NCBI GenBank assembly: GCA_030600975.1
Contig: JAUVUL010000072.1
Location: 1-7,490 of the forward strand
DNA from: Candidatus Aegiribacteria sp.
Lineage (GTDB): Bacteria > Fermentibacterota > Fermentibacteria > Fermentibacterales > JCC-6
Direction: 5' to 3'
DNA: 7,490 nt
The notes beneath the pieces are model-generated. The model made no database searches. It was not told where the DNA came from and saw nothing but the letters and a program-made list of their open reading frames with translations. Shown piece after piece: positions 6,329 through 7,490 of this stretch (positions are counted from its first letter, which is position 1; each line of letters opens with the position of its first letter). A program made the translations under genes and the position numbers.

Positions 6329-6373
6329 ATGGTTCAGCGTAACTATAACCGGCAGGGGTGTCGGGCTTCCTAG
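6329..6373 (+). CDS. 14-codon leader ORF with strong ribosome binding site
   Basis: ATG at 6329 to TAG at 6371-6373, encoding MVQRNYNRQGCRAS. GGGAGG (6318-6323) ends five bases before the ATG and is among the best ribosome sites in the window. The sequence CCTCCTT (6374-6380), directly after the stop, is complementary to AAGGGAGG (6316-6323) with one bulged G and could mask that site. Codons 7-10 contain the distal pairing partner of the terminator arm, so a translating ribosome would block that pairing. Asn, Gln and Arg make up half the peptide, but there is no run of one regulatory amino acid. Whether it is translated cannot be told from sequence alone. Confidence 0.45.
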   Translation: MVQRNYNRQGCRAS

Positions 6374-6468
6374 CCTCCTTTTGTCAGAAATCACGGTCCT
6401 GTTCATTTATCGATGGGTATTTGATATCGATCTCTGATTTCTGAGAATTCTTCAAACATCACAGCAGG

Positions 6469-6536
6469 CCAGGCAGGGAGACCGCGCAACGTCCGAGAAA
6501 CGTTGTACTCAGAGTGAGTGCCTCTGCCGGTTTTTT
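6469..6536 (+). terminator. Multi-hairpin intrinsic terminator
   Basis: The outer stem pairs CCaGGCAGGG (6469-6478, one bulged A) with CTCTGCCGG (6522-6530) and is followed at once by TTTTTT (6531-6536). Inside are two hairpins: CAACGT-CCGAGAA-ACGTTG (6487-6505) and ACTCA-GAG-TGAGT (6507-6519). A branched stem in place of a simple loop is unusual for an intrinsic terminator and suggests a structured RNA 3' end or an attenuator. Confidence 0.65.
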
Positions 6537-6570
6537 CGTGAATTAATATTCGTACATGTGTGTTTCTTGC

Positions 6571-6589
6571 CGGTACTCTTCAGTTACCG
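6571..6589 (+). repeat. Small hairpin in the GNAT gene 5' leader
   Basis: CGGTAC (6571-6576) pairs with GTTACCG (6583-6589) with one bulged T around a 6-base loop. It lies between the terminator and the ribosome site of the GNAT gene. No strong promoter is visible in 6537-6629, so the gene may depend on readthrough of the leader. Confidence 0.3.
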
Positions 6590-6629
6590 TTTACTTTGCG
6601 GGCAGGAGAGATCTGGCTTTGGAGGTTAT

Positions 6630-7490
6630 ATGAATTCTTTGATTGTCTATCGTGATTATTGTGATTCCGATGTGGACGGAATTGTTCGCATGTGGAAGGA
6701 AAGCCTTTCCGGCTGGCCGCCGGGTTTCTTCGGAGCGTCGGAGATCACCGCTTCAAGCGTTGCGCGGGAGGAAAAGAGCTCTGGAAGGCTTTTCACAGTG
6801 CTTGCACTTCTGGAAGACAATGTTGTGGGTTTCTGCAGAACCAGCCCTTATGGGGGAGAACCCAATGCTTCCTATGTGGACATTATCAATGTGGTTCCAG
6901 AAATGCATGGCAAGGGAATAGGGAAGGCTCTTCTGCTGGACTCGGTATCCAGGTCTGTAAAATTCGGCATGAACCGAATTGATCTGCATACGTGGCCGGC
7001 CAACATGAAAGCCGTGCCCCTTTACAAGAAGACAGGATACTTCTGGGTACCTGAGACAATGGTGTACATGCAGAACTACATGCCTTTTCTGCTGGGTATG
7101 AAGGAGTTCCTTGACTTCCTGGAGGGAGAGGACTGGTACAGGTGCTTTGAGAGGGCTCTTCTAGTTGAGCCTGATGTAGAGAAGACCGAATCCGCAAGGG
7201 AGATCTTCACTTATGTATTCCGCAGGAATGATATAAGGTTCGTAGCGGAGTTCGATAAGAGTGGACGTATGCTTTCGCGTGTTGAGTACCCCGGTTTCAG
7301 CGCCGGAGTGAACGCTGATTCGGGCAGGGAGTACTTCGTAGGGCGATCGTACAAGGTAACCCTTTCCGGCTCAGGGTACGATGTGGGGAATATCAGCATG
7401 GACTGCGGCAGCTCCATCAAGTGTACTGAAGCTGCGCCGGAAATCACTCTGGTTGAGCCCCTTCCGGTAAGGATCGCTAAAACGCCCTAC
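6630..7490 (+). CDS. GNAT acetyltransferase with extra C-terminal region (cut by right edge)
   Basis: The frame runs from the ATG at 6630, with GGAGG (6621-6625) four bases upstream, for 287 codons to the window edge without a stop. Residues 1 to about 148 form a GCN5-related N-acetyltransferase domain, the fold that moves an acetyl group from acetyl-CoA to an amine. The acetyl-CoA loop is at 90-100 (P-x-M-H-G-K-G-I-G-K-A), with His93 where Arg or Gln is usual. Motif B follows at 119-138 with N125, LYKKTGYF and a hydrophobic final strand. Beyond about residue 150 the chain continues for at least 137 residues with MKEFLDFLEG, an FVAEFDKSGRMLSRVEYPGF-like strand pair and further beta-rich text, which I do not recognise. 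Simple GNAT enzymes end near 150-180 residues, so this is a multidomain protein. The substrate cannot be inferred. Its leader holds the terminator and attenuator-like RNA. Confidence 0.85.
   Translation, partial: MNSLIVYRDYCDSDVDGIVRMWKESLSGWPPGFFGASEITASSVAREEKSSGRLFTVLALLEDNVVGFCRTSPYGGEPNASYVDIINVVPEMHGKGIGKALLLDSVSRSVKFGMNRIDLHTWPANMKAVPLYKKTGYFWVPETMVYMQNYMPFLLGMKEFLDFLEGEDWYRCFERALLVEPDVEKTESAREIFTYVFRRNDIRFVAEFDKSGRMLSRVEYPGFSAGVNADSGREYFVGRSYKVTLSGSGYDVGNISMDCGSSIKCTEAAPEITLVEPLPVRIAKTPY

Larger units (their letters stand above)
6292..6536 (+). ncRNA. Structured leader RNA ahead of the GNAT gene, attenuator-like
   Basis: About 245 bases with no long ORF, but with ordered structure: hairpin GCCGAT-ACTCA-ATCGGC (6292-6308), a 14-codon ORF (6329-6373), a 10-bp inverted repeat TCAGAAATCA/TGATTTCTGA (6384-6393 with 6435-6444) enclosing ATCGAT/ATCGAT arms (6409-6414 and 6426-6431), and a hairpin-rich terminator (6469-6536). 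CCTCTGCCGG (6521-6530) can pair with CCGGCAGGGG (6349-6358, ten pairs, one G-U) or with the local CCaGGCAGGG (6469-6478). That gives two exclusive folds, one of them a conventional terminator. I do not recognise it as any known riboswitch, tmRNA, SRP RNA or 6S RNA. It may be a cis-acting leader of the GNAT gene, which starts 93 bases after the T tract, or a free small RNA. No convincing promoter is visible; a weak pair is TTGAAT (6118-6123) and TAATAT (6140-6145). Confidence 0.5.

Noticed and set aside
6472..6496. T-box-like string (GGGAGACCGCG followed by CGTCC)
   Set aside because: It recalls the T-box GGGTGGNACCGCG ... CGTCC pattern but lacks the UGGN bases that pair with the tRNA end, has no recognisable Stem I or AG-box upstream, and precedes a GNAT gene, not an aminoacyl-tRNA synthetase or amino-acid gene.
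6292..6536. Known riboswitch, tmRNA, SRP RNA or 6S RNA
   Set aside because: None of the invariant strings I know for these classes (for example the SRP GGAAGGAAGCAGCC, tmRNA GGGGCTGATTCTGG, or TPP, FMN and cobalamin cores) is present.
6643..6982. Alternative plus-strand frames at the start of the GNAT gene
   Set aside because: Out of frame with the strong GGAGG-supported ATG at 6630 and with the recognisable acetyl-CoA loop.

Overview
This 7.5 kb window looks like chromosome from a Gram-negative, free-living bacterium. The pointers are a C-terminal sorting domain of the type IX secretion (Por) kind on a secreted beta-propeller protein, a cyclic beta-1,2-glucan synthase, a two-domain universal stress protein and a TrmB-family sugar-type regulator. 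Together they suggest the Fibrobacterota-Chlorobiota-Bacteroidota (FCB) group or a related candidate phylum. This is an inference from gene content; there is no rRNA or other marker gene here.

Layout. Positions 1-1355 (minus strand) hold the first 451 codons of a cyclic beta-1,2-glucan synthase that runs off the left edge. A 28-bp imperfect palindrome separates it from an upstream tandem-domain universal stress protein (1449-2414, minus), which has a clear sigma-70 type promoter with a palindrome over its -35 box. Positions 2415-2790 hold that promoter plus a plus-strand reading frame that looks like the eroded end of a secreted repeat-domain protein. Positions 2791-4443 (minus) encode a signal-peptide protein with Asp-box beta-propeller repeats and a type IX sorting tail. 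Just upstream, on the same strand, is a TrmB-family regulator (4511-5341). Its consensus promoter carries an inverted repeat over the expected start site, as expected for self-regulation. The regulator and the propeller protein probably form one transcription unit for a carbohydrate-related function.

Divergently, positions 5529-6110 (plus) encode a small secreted acidic protein of unknown function. The next 519 bases carry no ORF of ordinary length but are rich in structure: AT-rich direct repeats and a stem-loop after the stop, then a 14-codon ORF with an excellent ribosome binding site, nested inverted repeats, and a multi-hairpin terminator ending in six Ts. The 3' arm of this terminator can pair either with a local partner or with a near-identical partner inside the 14-codon ORF. 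This is an attenuator-like arrangement directly ahead of a GNAT acetyltransferase gene (6630 to the right edge), which continues into a C-terminal region I do not recognise. This leader RNA is the best candidate in the window for something undescribed.
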